DNA from: Nocardia cyriacigeorgica NBRC 100375
GTDB taxonomy: Bacteria; Actinomycetota; Actinomycetes; Mycobacteriales; Mycobacteriaceae
Reading direction: 5' to 3'
DNA length: 64,000 nt
Assembly (NCBI RefSeq): GCF_000308555.1
Contig: NZ_BAFY01000129.1
Coordinates: 1 to 64,000, forward strand
Below the pieces are notes generated by a model. The model made no database searches, was not told where the DNA came from, and saw only the letters and a list, made by a program, of their open reading frames with translations. Positions within the stretch are counted from its first letter, which is position 1; each line of letters starts with the position of its first letter. Positions 1 through 7,833 of this stretch are shown here, piece after piece. Both the position numbers and the translations under genes were made by a program.

Positions 1-217
1 GATGCGTGAGGGTGAGCCGGCGTTCCTGCTGAATCGCGTTCAGGAGCTGGCGGGTGGGGTCGATCGCCGCCTGCATCGCCTCGGCCCATTGTTTGCCGTG
101 ATTGCCCCGGTCGACCAGGTATCCCGCTGCGCCCACGCCAACCACAAGCAGAGTCAGGCTGGGGATGAGCGCGATCGCCAGTATCCGGGTCCGGACACCG
201 AGCCTCGCTCTGAACAT
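1..217 (-). CDS. Sensor histidine kinase, N-terminal part (cut by window edge)
   Basis: Only the first 72 residues are present; the rest lies left of the window. The start is the ATG at 217-215 on the minus strand. After a short basic stretch (MFRARLGVRTR) comes one membrane helix at about residues 12-34, then the start of an extracytoplasmic region with PTRQLLNAIQQERRLTL. This order, with the Q-Q-E-R-R segment, is typical of the nitrate/nitrite-sensing (NIT) domain kinases of actinobacteria, which often sit in conservons. The kinase core is not visible, so the kinase call is an inference from the N-terminus. No clear ribosome binding site precedes the ATG. Confidence 0.6.
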   Translation of the reverse strand, partial: MFRARLGVRTRILAIALIPSLTLLVVGVGAAGYLVDRGNHGKQWAEAMQAAIDPTRQLLNAIQQERRLTLTH

Positions 218-416
218 CGGCACACCGTATGCGACATCGTGACCGAATCGGGACTCCGGTCCCGTTGACCGGGACCGGATTTGACTTCGTGGCGCGCCGG
301 GAACTAGTGCGTCCGGCAAGCGCGCGAGCTGCGCGATTGTGACACCCGGCACCATGGCACGTCGGATGTGGGTAGATTGTGTGTACCGACGAGTAACCCA
401 CATCGAGGAGGCACTG

Positions 417-1970
417 ATGCCCGCGCCGGAAGCCGACGTATTCGCCCGACTGAGCGCCCTCACGGCGATCGACGGCGCCGAGGCACGCCCCACCAGAACC
501 ATTACCGAGGTATTCACCGGACGCCCGCTCGGCACGGTGCCGGTCGGCACCGCCGAGGACGTCGCCGACGCGTTCACCAGAGCCAGGGCCGCCCAGGCGC
601 ATTGGGCCGCCCGCCCGGCCGCCGAACGCGCCGCCGTCTTCGAGCGATACCGCGCGCTGATCGTCGAGGAGCGCGAATACCTGATGGACGTGATCCAGGC
701 CGAGACCGGCAAGGCGCGCTGGGCGGCCCAGGAAGAGGTCATGGGCCTGATGCTGGCCGCCCGCTACTTCTCGCGGGTCGCGCCGGGGCTGCTGGAACCG
801 CACAAGGTGCCCGGCGCGTTCCCGGTGCTGAACCGGGCCCAGGTGCGCACCCAGCCCAAGGGCGTCGTCGGTGTGGTCGCGCCCTGGAACTACCCACTCG
901 TGCTCTCGATCGGCGATTCGATTCCGGCGCTGCTCGCGGGCAACGCGGTGGTGGTCAAGCCCGACAGCCAGACCCCGTTCTCCTCGCTGGCCGGCGCCGA
1001 ACTGCTCTACCGTGCGGGCCTGCCGCGTGATCTGCTGGCCGTGGTGACCGGTCCCGGCACCGTGGTCGGTACCGCGATCGTCGACTCCTGTGACTACCTG
1101 ATGTTCACCGGCTCCTCGGCTACCGGGCAGACCCTGGCCCAGCAGTGCGGTAAGCGGCTGATCGGGTTCTCGGCCGAGCTCGGCGGCAAGAACCCGATGA
1201 TCGTCACCCGCGGGGCGAACCTGGACAAGGTGGCCAAGGCGGCGGTGCGGGCCTGCTTCTCCAATGCCGGCCAGCTGTGCATCTCGATCGAACGGATCTA
1301 TGTCGAGCGGTCGATCGCCGAGGAGTTCACCGCCAAGTTCGTGGCCGCGACCGAAGCCGCGAAACTCGGTGTGGCCTACGACTTCTCCACCGATATCGGT
1401 TCGCTGATCTCCGAATCGCAGCTGGAAACCGTGTCCAAGCATGTCGCCGACGCCACCTCCAAGGGCGCCAAGGTGCTCACCGGCGGCAAGGCGCGTCCCG
1501 ACCTCGGCCCGCTGTTCTTCGAACCGACGGTGCTCGCCGAGGTCACCGACGAGATGGAATGCGGGCGCAACGAGACCTTCGGCCCGCTGGTCTCGATCTA
1601 CCCGGTCGATTCCGTCGACGAGGCGGTGCGCCTGGCCAACGACACCGAATACGGCCTCAATGCCAGCGTGTGGGCGGCCAGCCCGTCCGAGGGCGAGCAG
1701 ATCGCACAGCGGCTGCGGGCGGGCACCGTCTGCGTCGACGAGGGCTACGCACCGGCCTGGGGGACCACCGGTGCCCCGATGGGCGGCATGGGGATTTCCG
1801 GTGTCGGTCGCCGGCACGGCGCCGACGGGCTGTTGAAGTTCACCGAACCGCAGACCATCGTGGTCACCCGGTTCATGAACCTGGACCCGCCGCCGATGCT
1901 GTCGCAGGACAAGTGGCAGCGGTTCCTGATGACCATCGCCCGCACCCTGCGTTTCCTGCCGGGGCGCTGA
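417..1970 (+). CDS. gabD2: Succinate-semialdehyde dehydrogenase, GabD2 type
   Basis: This 517-residue aldehyde dehydrogenase would oxidise succinic semialdehyde to succinate with NAD(P)+, linking GABA or 2-oxoglutarate breakdown to the TCA cycle. The catalytic pair is visible: Glu254 in SAELGGKNP and Cys288 in SNAGQLCIS. The latter segment and the length (M. tuberculosis GabD2 is about 518 residues) favour GabD2 over general aldehyde dehydrogenases. The ATG at 417 has GAGGAG at 405-410 with 6-nt spacing; the longer open frame from 339 lacks such a site. Substrate specificity is inferred from family resemblance. Confidence 0.85.
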   Translation: MPAPEADVFARLSALTAIDGAEARPTRTITEVFTGRPLGTVPVGTAEDVADAFTRARAAQAHWAARPAAERAAVFERYRALIVEEREYLMDVIQAETGKARWAAQEEVMGLMLAARYFSRVAPGLLEPHKVPGAFPVLNRAQVRTQPKGVVGVVAPWNYPLVLSIGDSIPALLAGNAVVVKPDSQTPFSSLAGAELLYRAGLPRDLLAVVTGPGTVVGTAIVDSCDYLMFTGSSATGQTLAQQCGKRLIGFSAELGGKNPMIVTRGANLDKVAKAAVRACFSNAGQLCISIERIYVERSIAEEFTAKFVAATEAAKLGVAYDFSTDIGSLISESQLETVSKHVADATSKGAKVLTGGKARPDLGPLFFEPTVLAEVTDEMECGRNETFGPLVSIYPVDSVDEAVRLANDTEYGLNASVWAASPSEGEQIAQRLRAGTVCVDEGYAPAWGTTGAPMGGMGISGVGRRHGADGLLKFTEPQTIVVTRFMNLDPPPMLSQDKWQRFLMTIARTLRFLPGR

Positions 1971-1974
1971 ACCG

Positions 1975-2022
1975 TCGACTCGGCATGCGGCCCGGGCCTA
2001 CCCTGGCGGCATGCCGAGTCGA
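1975..2022. terminator. Perfect 14-bp inverted repeat after gabD2
   Basis: Positions 1975-1988 (TCGACTCGGCATGC) and 2009-2022 are exact reverse complements, separated by 20 nt that contain a further GGCCCGGGCC palindrome. It starts 5 nt after the gabD2 stop, in the gap before a convergent gene. There is no T-tract, as is usual for actinobacterial hairpin terminators, so a protein-binding site remains possible. Confidence 0.55.
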
Positions 2023-2143
2023 TCACGGCCCGCGCGCCTGGCCGATGTGCACGAACTGGCCGCCGCGACGCCTGGCTCTCCCGCACCTCGCCGCGCCGGG
2101 CCCGGTTGTGGCTCGAGGAGCACCCGGTCCGGCCGGCGGCGAA

Positions 2144-2788
2144 TCAACCGCGTTGATCCCAGCGGGCGGCTATCTCGGCGACGCCCGCGCCGGCGAGTTG
2201 TTCGAGCGCGACCGGTCGGCCGGTGATCAGGAGCAGCAGGGCCACGATGGGCCCCTCGACTGGCCTGCCCTGGCCCATCGACCACGCGATATCGGTGGCG
2301 CTGAGCCGCACGCCCGCGAGGCGGCGGCGTTTCCAGACCGGCCAGCCGACCGAATACGCGCGGGTGGCCGCCGCCGCTGCGGCTTCGGCGGGGACCGGGA
2401 TCGGCCGGCCCAGCGGCAGCGAGATGTCCTGGCCGTGCACCATGATGTCGAAGAGCACGTTGCGGTAGTTGGTGACCATCGGCAGGTCCCGGCTCGCGGC
2501 GGAATCGCCGATCTCGGCGACCAGTTCGGCGGTCGGGCGGCGGGCGTGCTCGCGTGCCATGGAGTCGACGAGAACGTTGTAATCGCCGCGGGCGCGCGCG
2601 AATTCGCGCACGATCGTCCACAGTGACAGTGGTTGCGAGGCCATGGCGATGTGGGCCGCGACGTCACGAATCCGCCAGCCTTCGCACAGTGACGGGGTGT
2701 CCCATTCGGCGGGGGTGAGCTCGTCGAGTAGGGCGGCGACGGCGCGGCGTTGCTGCTCGATCGCCCACCAGCTCTGTTCGCGGTCCAT
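2144..2788 (-). CDS. Maleylpyruvate isomerase-like (DinB-fold) protein
   Basis: This 214-residue protein has the N-terminal DinB/maleylpyruvate isomerase signature: W-x2-I-x2-QR, then LTPAEWDTPSLCEGWRIRDV and an AHI motif near residue 50 that supplies a metal-binding His in the family. Members use mycothiol as cofactor in several cases, but most are uncharacterised. The chosen ATG at 2788 has AGGTG 6 nt upstream; ATG 2794 and GTG 2797 are alternative starts. It is divergent from a MarR gene with an operator between them, so it is a probable MarR target. The actual reaction cannot be stated. Confidence 0.7.
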   Translation of the reverse strand: MDREQSWWAIEQQRRAVAALLDELTPAEWDTPSLCEGWRIRDVAAHIAMASQPLSLWTIVREFARARGDYNVLVDSMAREHARRPTAELVAEIGDSAASRDLPMVTNYRNVLFDIMVHGQDISLPLGRPIPVPAEAAAAAATRAYSVGWPVWKRRRLAGVRLSATDIAWSMGQGRPVEGPIVALLLLITGRPVALEQLAGAGVAEIAARWDQRG

Positions 2789-2855
2789 GGCCATCACCTG
2801 CTCGGACGAGGAGTCGCCGAGCGGGCGGCGAGTCCGTAGAATTAATCAGGTTCTT

Positions 2856-2870
2856 TGACTAGTTTAGTCA
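2856..2870. promoter_or_regulatory. MarR-type operator palindrome
   Basis: TGACTAGTTTAGTCA is a perfect 6-3-6 inverted repeat in the AT-rich gap between the divergent maleylpyruvate isomerase-like and MarR genes. Its placement about 40 nt upstream of the MarR start and 70 nt from the other start suits repression of both genes. Assignment to this MarR protein is inferred from position. Confidence 0.6.
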
Positions 2871-2910
2871 GTGAATCTGACTTGTCGCAAGAGTGTGGAA
2901 GGGGGCCGGT

Positions 2911-3354
2911 GTGGAGCGTTCCGCCGAGGAGCCGCCACTCGGGCTGCTGCTGTTCCTGCCGTATCGGTCCATGGAGAACCGGGTCTTCGCCGCGCTGGCC
3001 GACGCCGGCTACGCCGATGTCACGCTCGCGCAGGCCCGGATCGTGCAGCGCATCGGTCCCGATGGCACCAGGCTGACCGCGCTCGCCGAGCAGGCGCAGG
3101 TCACCAAGCAGACCGCAGGCTTCCTGGTCGATCAACTCGAGCGCGCGGGCTACGTCGAACGGGTCCCGGATCCGACCGACGGCCGCGCGCGGCTGGTGCG
3201 GCTGTCGGCGCGCGGACAGCGCGCGAGCGCGGTGGCCAACGCTGTCGCCGCCGAGGTCGAGCACGAATGGAGCCGGCATCTGGGGCCACGAGCGACCGCA
3301 CAGCTGCGTCGCGCGTTGACCCGGTTGCGCGAGATCACCGACCCCTACCGCTGA
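2911..3354 (+). CDS. MarR-family transcriptional regulator
   Basis: This 147-residue winged-helix protein has the MarR core: a DNA-binding segment LTALAEQAQVTKQTAGFLVD followed by a wing with DPTDGRARLVRLS, the family signature D-x-R-D/G-x-R. The GTG at 2911 is preceded by AAGGGGG at about 5 nt; GTG 2893 is an alternative that adds six residues. It probably represses itself and the divergent gene through the palindrome at 2856-2870. The ligand is unknown. Confidence 0.8.
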   Translation: MERSAEEPPLGLLLFLPYRSMENRVFAALADAGYADVTLAQARIVQRIGPDGTRLTALAEQAQVTKQTAGFLVDQLERAGYVERVPDPTDGRARLVRLSARGQRASAVANAVAAEVEHEWSRHLGPRATAQLRRALTRLREITDPYR

Positions 3355-3355
3355 A

Positions 3356-3757
3356 TCAGCGCAACCGGTCCGCGCCCGTGCGGGGCGGGGGAGCGGCTGC
3401 CGCCGCGGCCGCCTCGTCGGCATCCAGTGGCCGCACCCGCAGCACGAACCGCGCACCCTCGGCCGCCTCCAGCGAGTCGGTGGCCGTGGCGCCGGTGTCC
3501 GGCCCGACGTCGATGGTGAGGTGATCGCGGGCGTAGCGGGCGTAGTTGTCGCCGCTCATCCAGAACTCGGTGTGCCAGGGCAGGCGGGTGACCAGCACAT
3601 CGCCCTCGTCGGGCTGAAAATCGCGGGCGCGCAGGCAGATCGGGGCCGACGCGCCCGAACTCAGCAACAGCGTCACCGGGCCGTGCTGGTCGATCATATG
3701 GCGCAACACCGAGCGCGCCGCTTCGGTGGCCTCGCCGCGGACACTACGGTCCGGCAT
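3356..3757 (-). CDS. Hypothetical protein (133 aa), coupled to a short upstream ORF
   Basis: I do not recognise this family. The 133-residue soluble protein begins MPDRSVRGEATEAARSVL and has an Ala-rich tail (seven consecutive Ala) ending PPPRTGADRLR. A strand-rich middle (GPVTLLLSSG, EGDVLVTRLPWHTEFW) suggests a small beta domain. Its ATG shares one base with the stop of the 20-codon ORF at 3757-3819, and it has no ribosome binding site of its own, so translation by coupling is likely. It converges with the MarR gene one base after that stop. Confidence 0.6.
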   Translation of the reverse strand: MPDRSVRGEATEAARSVLRHMIDQHGPVTLLLSSGASAPICLRARDFQPDEGDVLVTRLPWHTEFWMSGDNYARYARDHLTIDVGPDTGATATDSLEAAEGARFVLRVRPLDADEAAAAAAAPPPRTGADRLR

Positions 3758-3819
3758 CAGCGGACGGGTGCCGCGGCGTCGGTCGTGGCGTTCTGGGATT
3801 CGGGTTCGAACCAGCACAT
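3757..3819 (-). CDS. 20-codon upstream ORF, possible leader peptide
   Basis: ATG 3819 is preceded on the minus strand by a strong AGGAGGAG 6 nt upstream, the best ribosome binding site in this area. The peptide starts MCWFEPESQ and ends APVR, and its TGA overlaps the next ATG (TGATG). It may be a translational-coupling leader. Alternatively it could be the true N-terminus of the 133-residue protein separated by a frameshift. No homologue is recognised. Confidence 0.45.
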   Translation of the reverse strand: MCWFEPESQNATTDAAAPVR

Positions 3820-3907
3820 CGCTGCTCCTCCTGGCTCCTGTGGACGTCCTCGATGCCGGAAACTATGGGCGGCAAAGGTTGGTGCCACGTTGGTGCCGTG
3901 GGCGGTC

Positions 3908-4879
3908 CTAGCGACCGCGCCGCCGGGCAGGTTTCTTCGCACCCGCGCGAGCGCCGGTCGATCGAGGCTTCGCGGACGCGTTCTTGCCCGTCTGCTTACT
4001 CATGGGCGGCTTCTTGCCGGTGCGACCGGCCGCCGGGTCGGCCCGCTCGGCGGATGGCGACCGGGAACTGCGCGGTGAGCGGCCGCGGACCACGCCGATG
4101 AACTCTTCGACCAGCTCGGTCGTCTGCTCCGACGGCCACGCCAACGCAATTTCGGTGTCGGGCGCGTCGGTCACCGTCCGGTACACCACGTCGCGGCGGG
4201 CGTGCAGCCGGGCGATCGAATGCGGCACGATCGCCACACCGACACCGGCGGCCACCAGTTCGATGGCGCCCGCGGCACGATCGAGATCGCTGGTGTCCTG
4301 GCGCTGTTCCTCGGCCAGATCGGCGGTGCCGACCTCGGTGAACACCGAGATCGGATGCTCTTTCGGCACCACGACCACGGGCAGCTCGCGGTAGAGCGGG
4401 ATCGCGCTCATGCTCGCGTCGTCGAGGGGGAGCCGCACGAAGCACATGTCGACCCGGCCCTCCCGCAGGGCGGTGAGCTGATCGGCCTGCGCGATGGGCT
4501 CGAGTTCCAGGGGGATCTCGGGGAATCGTTCGGCCCAGATCCGCTGCCACTTCGACACCGTCACTCCGGGGACGAAACCCACTCGCAGGCCGGTGATCTC
4601 GGCCGGTTCGGCGTCGGGGCGTTCGGCCTCGGTTGCGGCGATGAACTCCTCGGCCTCGGCCAGCAGCCGGGCGCCGTCCTCGGTGAGCTGGGTGGGGCTC
4701 GCACCCGGTACGAACAACTTGGTGCCGAGCTCGTTCTCCCACTCGATCACGGTCTGACTGAGCTTCTGGCGCGATATGTGCAGCGCCTTCGCCGCCCGCG
4801 CGAAATGCAATTCCCGCGCGACCGCGACGAACCAGCGCAGACGCACGATATCGGTCGAAGCGAAGCGGCTCATTCGCAT
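3908..4879 (-). CDS. LysR-type regulator with basic C-terminal tail
   Basis: A 323-residue regulator. Residues about 6-65 form the LysR helix-turn-helix (LRWFVAVARELHFARAAKAL), followed by a substrate-binding domain with LRVGFVPGVTV and VAAGVGVAIVPHS. After about residue 265 the sequence becomes a Lys/Arg/Ser/Ala-rich tail (KKPPMSKQTGKNASAKPRS, ending KKPARRRGR) that resembles histone-H1-like or HupB-type tails and is not part of the normal LysR fold. ATG 4879 or 4873 may be the start; neither has a clear ribosome binding site. It is divergent from a DUF5997 gene, its likely target. Confidence 0.8.
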   Translation of the reverse strand: MRMSRFASTDIVRLRWFVAVARELHFARAAKALHISRQKLSQTVIEWENELGTKLFVPGASPTQLTEDGARLLAEAEEFIAATEAERPDAEPAEITGLRVGFVPGVTVSKWQRIWAERFPEIPLELEPIAQADQLTALREGRVDMCFVRLPLDDASMSAIPLYRELPVVVVPKEHPISVFTEVGTADLAEEQRQDTSDLDRAAGAIELVAAGVGVAIVPHSIARLHARRDVVYRTVTDAPDTEIALAWPSEQTTELVEEFIGVVRGRSPRSSRSPSAERADPAAGRTGKKPPMSKQTGKNASAKPRSTGARAGAKKPARRRGR

Positions 4880-4959
4880 CAGCGTATGCGCACCGCGTGC
4901 CCGCGGATGCGCGCAGCCCGCCGCCACCTGCCCGCGGCCGGGCCCAGTACGCTGTATCG

Positions 4960-5373
4960 GTGAGCCCGGACAAGAAACCGCAGACCATGAAGCCGCTGAC
5001 GGCGGCGAACAAACTCGGCATCTACCTTCCGGCGGCCCCCGAGGAATTCCGCACCACCCCCATTTCCCGGGCCGAGCTCGACAAGCTGCGCACCGACCCG
5101 CCGCAGTGGCTGACCGACCTGCGCCGCACCGGCCCCTTCCCGCGCGATATCACCGCCCGTAAGCTCGGCGTCTCCAACAGCGGCCTGGCCCGTGCCGAGG
5201 TCTCCGACGCCCTCACCGCCGACGAGATCGCCGCCCTGCTCGCCGACCCGCCGGAATGGCTCATCCGCGAACGCGAGAACTACGCGGCCGTGCAGGCCGA
5301 GAACGCCCGCATCAAGGCCAAGGAAGCCGAACGCCGCGAAGCCACCAACCGCCCGGCCAAGAACCGCGGCTGA
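4960..5373 (+). CDS. DUF5997 family protein
   Basis: This 137-residue protein matches my knowledge of the DUF5997 family: a basic start (SPDKKPQTMKPLTAANKLGIYLPA), paired segments with PPQWLTDLR and PPEWLIRERENY, and a charged helical C-terminus rich in Ala, Lys and Glu. The GTG at 4960 is close behind a possible -10 element, so the transcript may be leaderless. Its function is unknown. It is divergent from the LysR-type regulator. Confidence 0.75.
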   Translation: MSPDKKPQTMKPLTAANKLGIYLPAAPEEFRTTPISRAELDKLRTDPPQWLTDLRRTGPFPRDITARKLGVSNSGLARAEVSDALTADEIAALLADPPEWLIRERENYAAVQAENARIKAKEAERREATNRPAKNRG

Positions 5374-5379
5374 CCCGGC

Positions 5380-6225
5380 GTGTCTCGGCGCGCCTACCGC
5401 ACCGGGTTGACGGCGGCGGCCATCACCGACGCCGCCGTCGCGCTGACCGCCGAACGCGGGCTCGACGGTTGGACCATGCGTGATCTCACCGCCCGCCTGG
5501 ACACCTCGCTGTCGGTGATCTATCACCACATCGGCGACCGTGAACGGGTCTGCGCCGCCGTCGTCGACAAGATCTACGCCGACATGCGCCTGCCGCTCGA
5601 CGACACCGACTGGCGGGCCTGCACCGGGTGCTGACCGCGATGATCGACCATCTCGCGGACTACCCGGGCATCGCCGCGTGGTTGCTGCGCAACGGCCCGC
5701 AGACCGAACGGCTTGTCCCCGTCCTCGACGCCGGGATATCGCGCATGCTCGACGCCGGCTGGGGCGAGGAAGCGGCCACCGCCTGTTCTATCGCGTTCAA
5801 CACCTGCCTCGGCCTCATCGCGCTCGACGATCAGCGAGCCCGCGACCCTGACGGCGGCGGACTGCGCCGCCCTGCATCAGCTGCTGGAAACGCATCCCGA
5901 CGCCGGAGTGGGTGCCGAGCAGATGCGGCGGATGGTGGCCGAATTCTCCGCCGCCGATGACGCCGAGCGCGTGCGAGTGCGCCGCGACTACGGCCGCTAC
6001 GCATTGGACCGCCTGCTCGACGGTGAAACACCCGCCGTCACGGGGAACTCCGCAACCGAAGTCCGGTGGCGTCGCGGTCTTTCCCCGACAGGTCAGGCGC
6101 GCAAGGCGGTATGCAGCCGAGCGGTGACGACCGCTCGGCGCACATCACCAGGCGGCAGCAGCCGTAGCGCGTGCTCGTGCACCTCGATATCGCCGGGCAC
6201 GCGCTGCCCGAAGGTGACCGCATGA
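5380..6225 (+). pseudogene. TetR-family regulator disrupted by two frameshifts
   Basis: A TetR protein is recognisable in pieces. Frame A from GTG 5380 gives the helix-turn-helix part (AAAITDAAVALTAERGLDGW, LSVIYHHIGDRERV) and stops at 5634. The ligand domain continues in another frame from about 5610 to 5840 (LTAMIDHLADYPGIAAWLLR), then returns to frame A (LTAADCAALHQLLETHPDAG). A one-base loss near 5610 and a compensating change near 5840 would restore one protein. The final frame runs to 6225, into a convergent gene, so the original end was probably near 6060. Sequencing error is an alternative. Confidence 0.65.
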
Positions 6226-7307
6226 TCGGCGCGGTCGCTGGCCAACACCGCATTGCGGACACCGACCTCCAGGTGTGCGCGCCACTGCGCGATGCCGGGG
6301 GTGTCCGAACCCGGCAGCAGCGCACCCCGGTACAGCCACACCGCGGAGGTGGTGTCGCCGGCGGCGATGGCCGCGAGTAGATCGACCGCATCGCAGGAGA
6401 TCGGGCCGGTGAGCAGGTAACGCCGGTTACCGATCTGTCCGCCGGTGGCGCGGCGCAGATGCGAGACCTCGGCTTTGAGCGTCGCGGCGGTGACCGGGCG
6501 ATCGCCGTAGAGCGCGGCGTGCAGCTGTTCGGGGGTGAACCCGTCGGGTTCGAGGGCGAGCAGGGTGAGGATCTCCAGCTGACGTGGACGCAGTGCGATG
6601 GTGAATCCATCCCGGGTCAGGCGTGATTCACCCAGGCATTCCAAGCGCAATCCCGCCGGCGGCGGTGGTTGCGCGCTGCGCAGCATGGTCTCCACCGCGG
6701 TGACCAGGGCCCGCACCGACCACATGACGAGTGGGTGGGACCGGTCCCAGGAGCTGGACAGGTCGAGTGCGCCGATCTGCCTGCCGTCGGGGGCGTGGAT
6801 CGGGGCGCAGTAGCACACCCAGCCGTGCAGCGCGGCCACCAGATGTTCGGCGCAGAACACGGTGCTCGGTGCGTCGGTGAGCAGTGACATCGATACCGCG
6901 TTGGTGCCCATATGGGCCTCGTCCCAGCAGCCACCGGGTGCGAAGTTGACCTGCTCGGCGCGCCGGCGCACCGCGCGATCACCACCGGACCACAGGATCG
7001 CGCCGGTCGCGTCGGTGACGGCGGCCAGATAGCCGGCGTCGACGGCGACGTCGTTGAGCGCACCGGACAGTTCGGTGACCGGCGCCCGCAGTGGCGATCT
7101 GGCCCACCGTTCCCCGATATCGTCGAGTCCGGGCGCGCCGGTGCATCCGGGGTCGACCGTGCCGAGCGAGCGCCGCCACGATTGCGCGACCTCGCTGCGT
7201 AGCAAGGTGTTCGGGGTCTGCGTGGCCGCACCCGAGGCGGTGGCCAGGCGTTCCCATTCCTTTTCGAGATCGGTGCGCTGCTGGGTCAGGGTGCGAAACC
7301 GTGCCAC
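6093..7307 (-). CDS. GAF-domain transcriptional regulator
   Basis: A 404-residue regulator. The N-terminal half has an AcoR-like sensing region: SEVAQSWRRSL near residue 40, then a GAF domain with GGCWDEAHMGTNAVS and CAPIHAPDGRQIGALDLS. The last third is a winged-helix segment (LRPRQLEILTLLALEPDGFT, LKAEVSHLRRATGG) rather than the sigma-54 AAA module of AcoR. Such proteins often control aldehyde or ketone metabolism in actinobacteria, but nothing adjacent fixes a target. It starts at GTG 7307 and overlaps the 3' extension of the broken TetR gene. Confidence 0.7.
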   Translation of the reverse strand: MARFRTLTQQRTDLEKEWERLATASGAATQTPNTLLRSEVAQSWRRSLGTVDPGCTGAPGLDDIGERWARSPLRAPVTELSGALNDVAVDAGYLAAVTDATGAILWSGGDRAVRRRAEQVNFAPGGCWDEAHMGTNAVSMSLLTDAPSTVFCAEHLVAALHGWVCYCAPIHAPDGRQIGALDLSSSWDRSHPLVMWSVRALVTAVETMLRSAQPPPPAGLRLECLGESRLTRDGFTIALRPRQLEILTLLALEPDGFTPEQLHAALYGDRPVTAATLKAEVSHLRRATGGQIGNRRYLLTGPISCDAVDLLAAIAAGDTTSAVWLYRGALLPGSDTPGIAQWRAHLEVGVRNAVLASDRADHAVTFGQRVPGDIEVHEHALRLLPPGDVRRAVVTARLHTALRA

Positions 7308-7428
7308 ACGCAGTCCTTCTCGTCGTCCGGGTCACCGGTCGGGCCCCGACCGGCCTGCTTGCGCGTTCTATCCTCGCGCGGCCGAACCCGCTCGCGGGAC
7401 GCTTTGCCGCACAACGATCACCGATGCG

Positions 7429-7749
7429 TCATTTATTGATGAAGATCCCTGCCACGTCGGCGTTCTTGATCGGGGTATCGGCGTTGCGTTGCCCGGCGCA
7501 CAGCAGATCGACCTGGATGATCGTGGCGTCCACGGCAGTGCCCGCAGGCTCGGAATCGATGCCGGAGTTCTGCTTGATGAACTTGGTGATCGTCATCCGC
7601 TTGGTGTCCGGGTCCTGCTGGACGTAGTCCTTGCAGGGCGTGTCGCCGCCGCGGTTGAGCGCACGTTCGATGTCGTTGCAGCCGGCCAGCAACAGCGCGG
7701 CGGCCGCGGCCGTGCAGGCGAGGCCGGTCCGTGCGATGGTGGCGTACAT
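7429..7749 (-). CDS. Small lipoprotein
   Basis: A 106-residue exported lipoprotein: a hydrophobic signal segment at residues 8-22 ends in the lipobox LLAGC, so Cys24 would be acylated. AGGAGGATCAC precedes the ATG. The mature part has only two Cys (PCKDY and LLCAG), a possible disulfide, and a pattern of Cys-Lys-Asp-Tyr followed much later by Cys that loosely recalls HdeA-like small periplasmic proteins; this resemblance is weak. Function is unknown. Confidence 0.75.
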   Translation of the reverse strand: MYATIARTGLACTAAAAALLLAGCNDIERALNRGGDTPCKDYVQQDPDTKRMTITKFIKQNSGIDSEPAGTAVDATIIQVDLLCAGQRNADTPIKNADVAGIFINK

Positions 7750-7833
7750 GTGATCCTCCTGGTCGGCGCGCCGGGCCGGCTCGCCCGGCCATCGCCTCCA
7801 GCCTAGGCGGTCCGGCCGACGCAGCTCCGGGGC

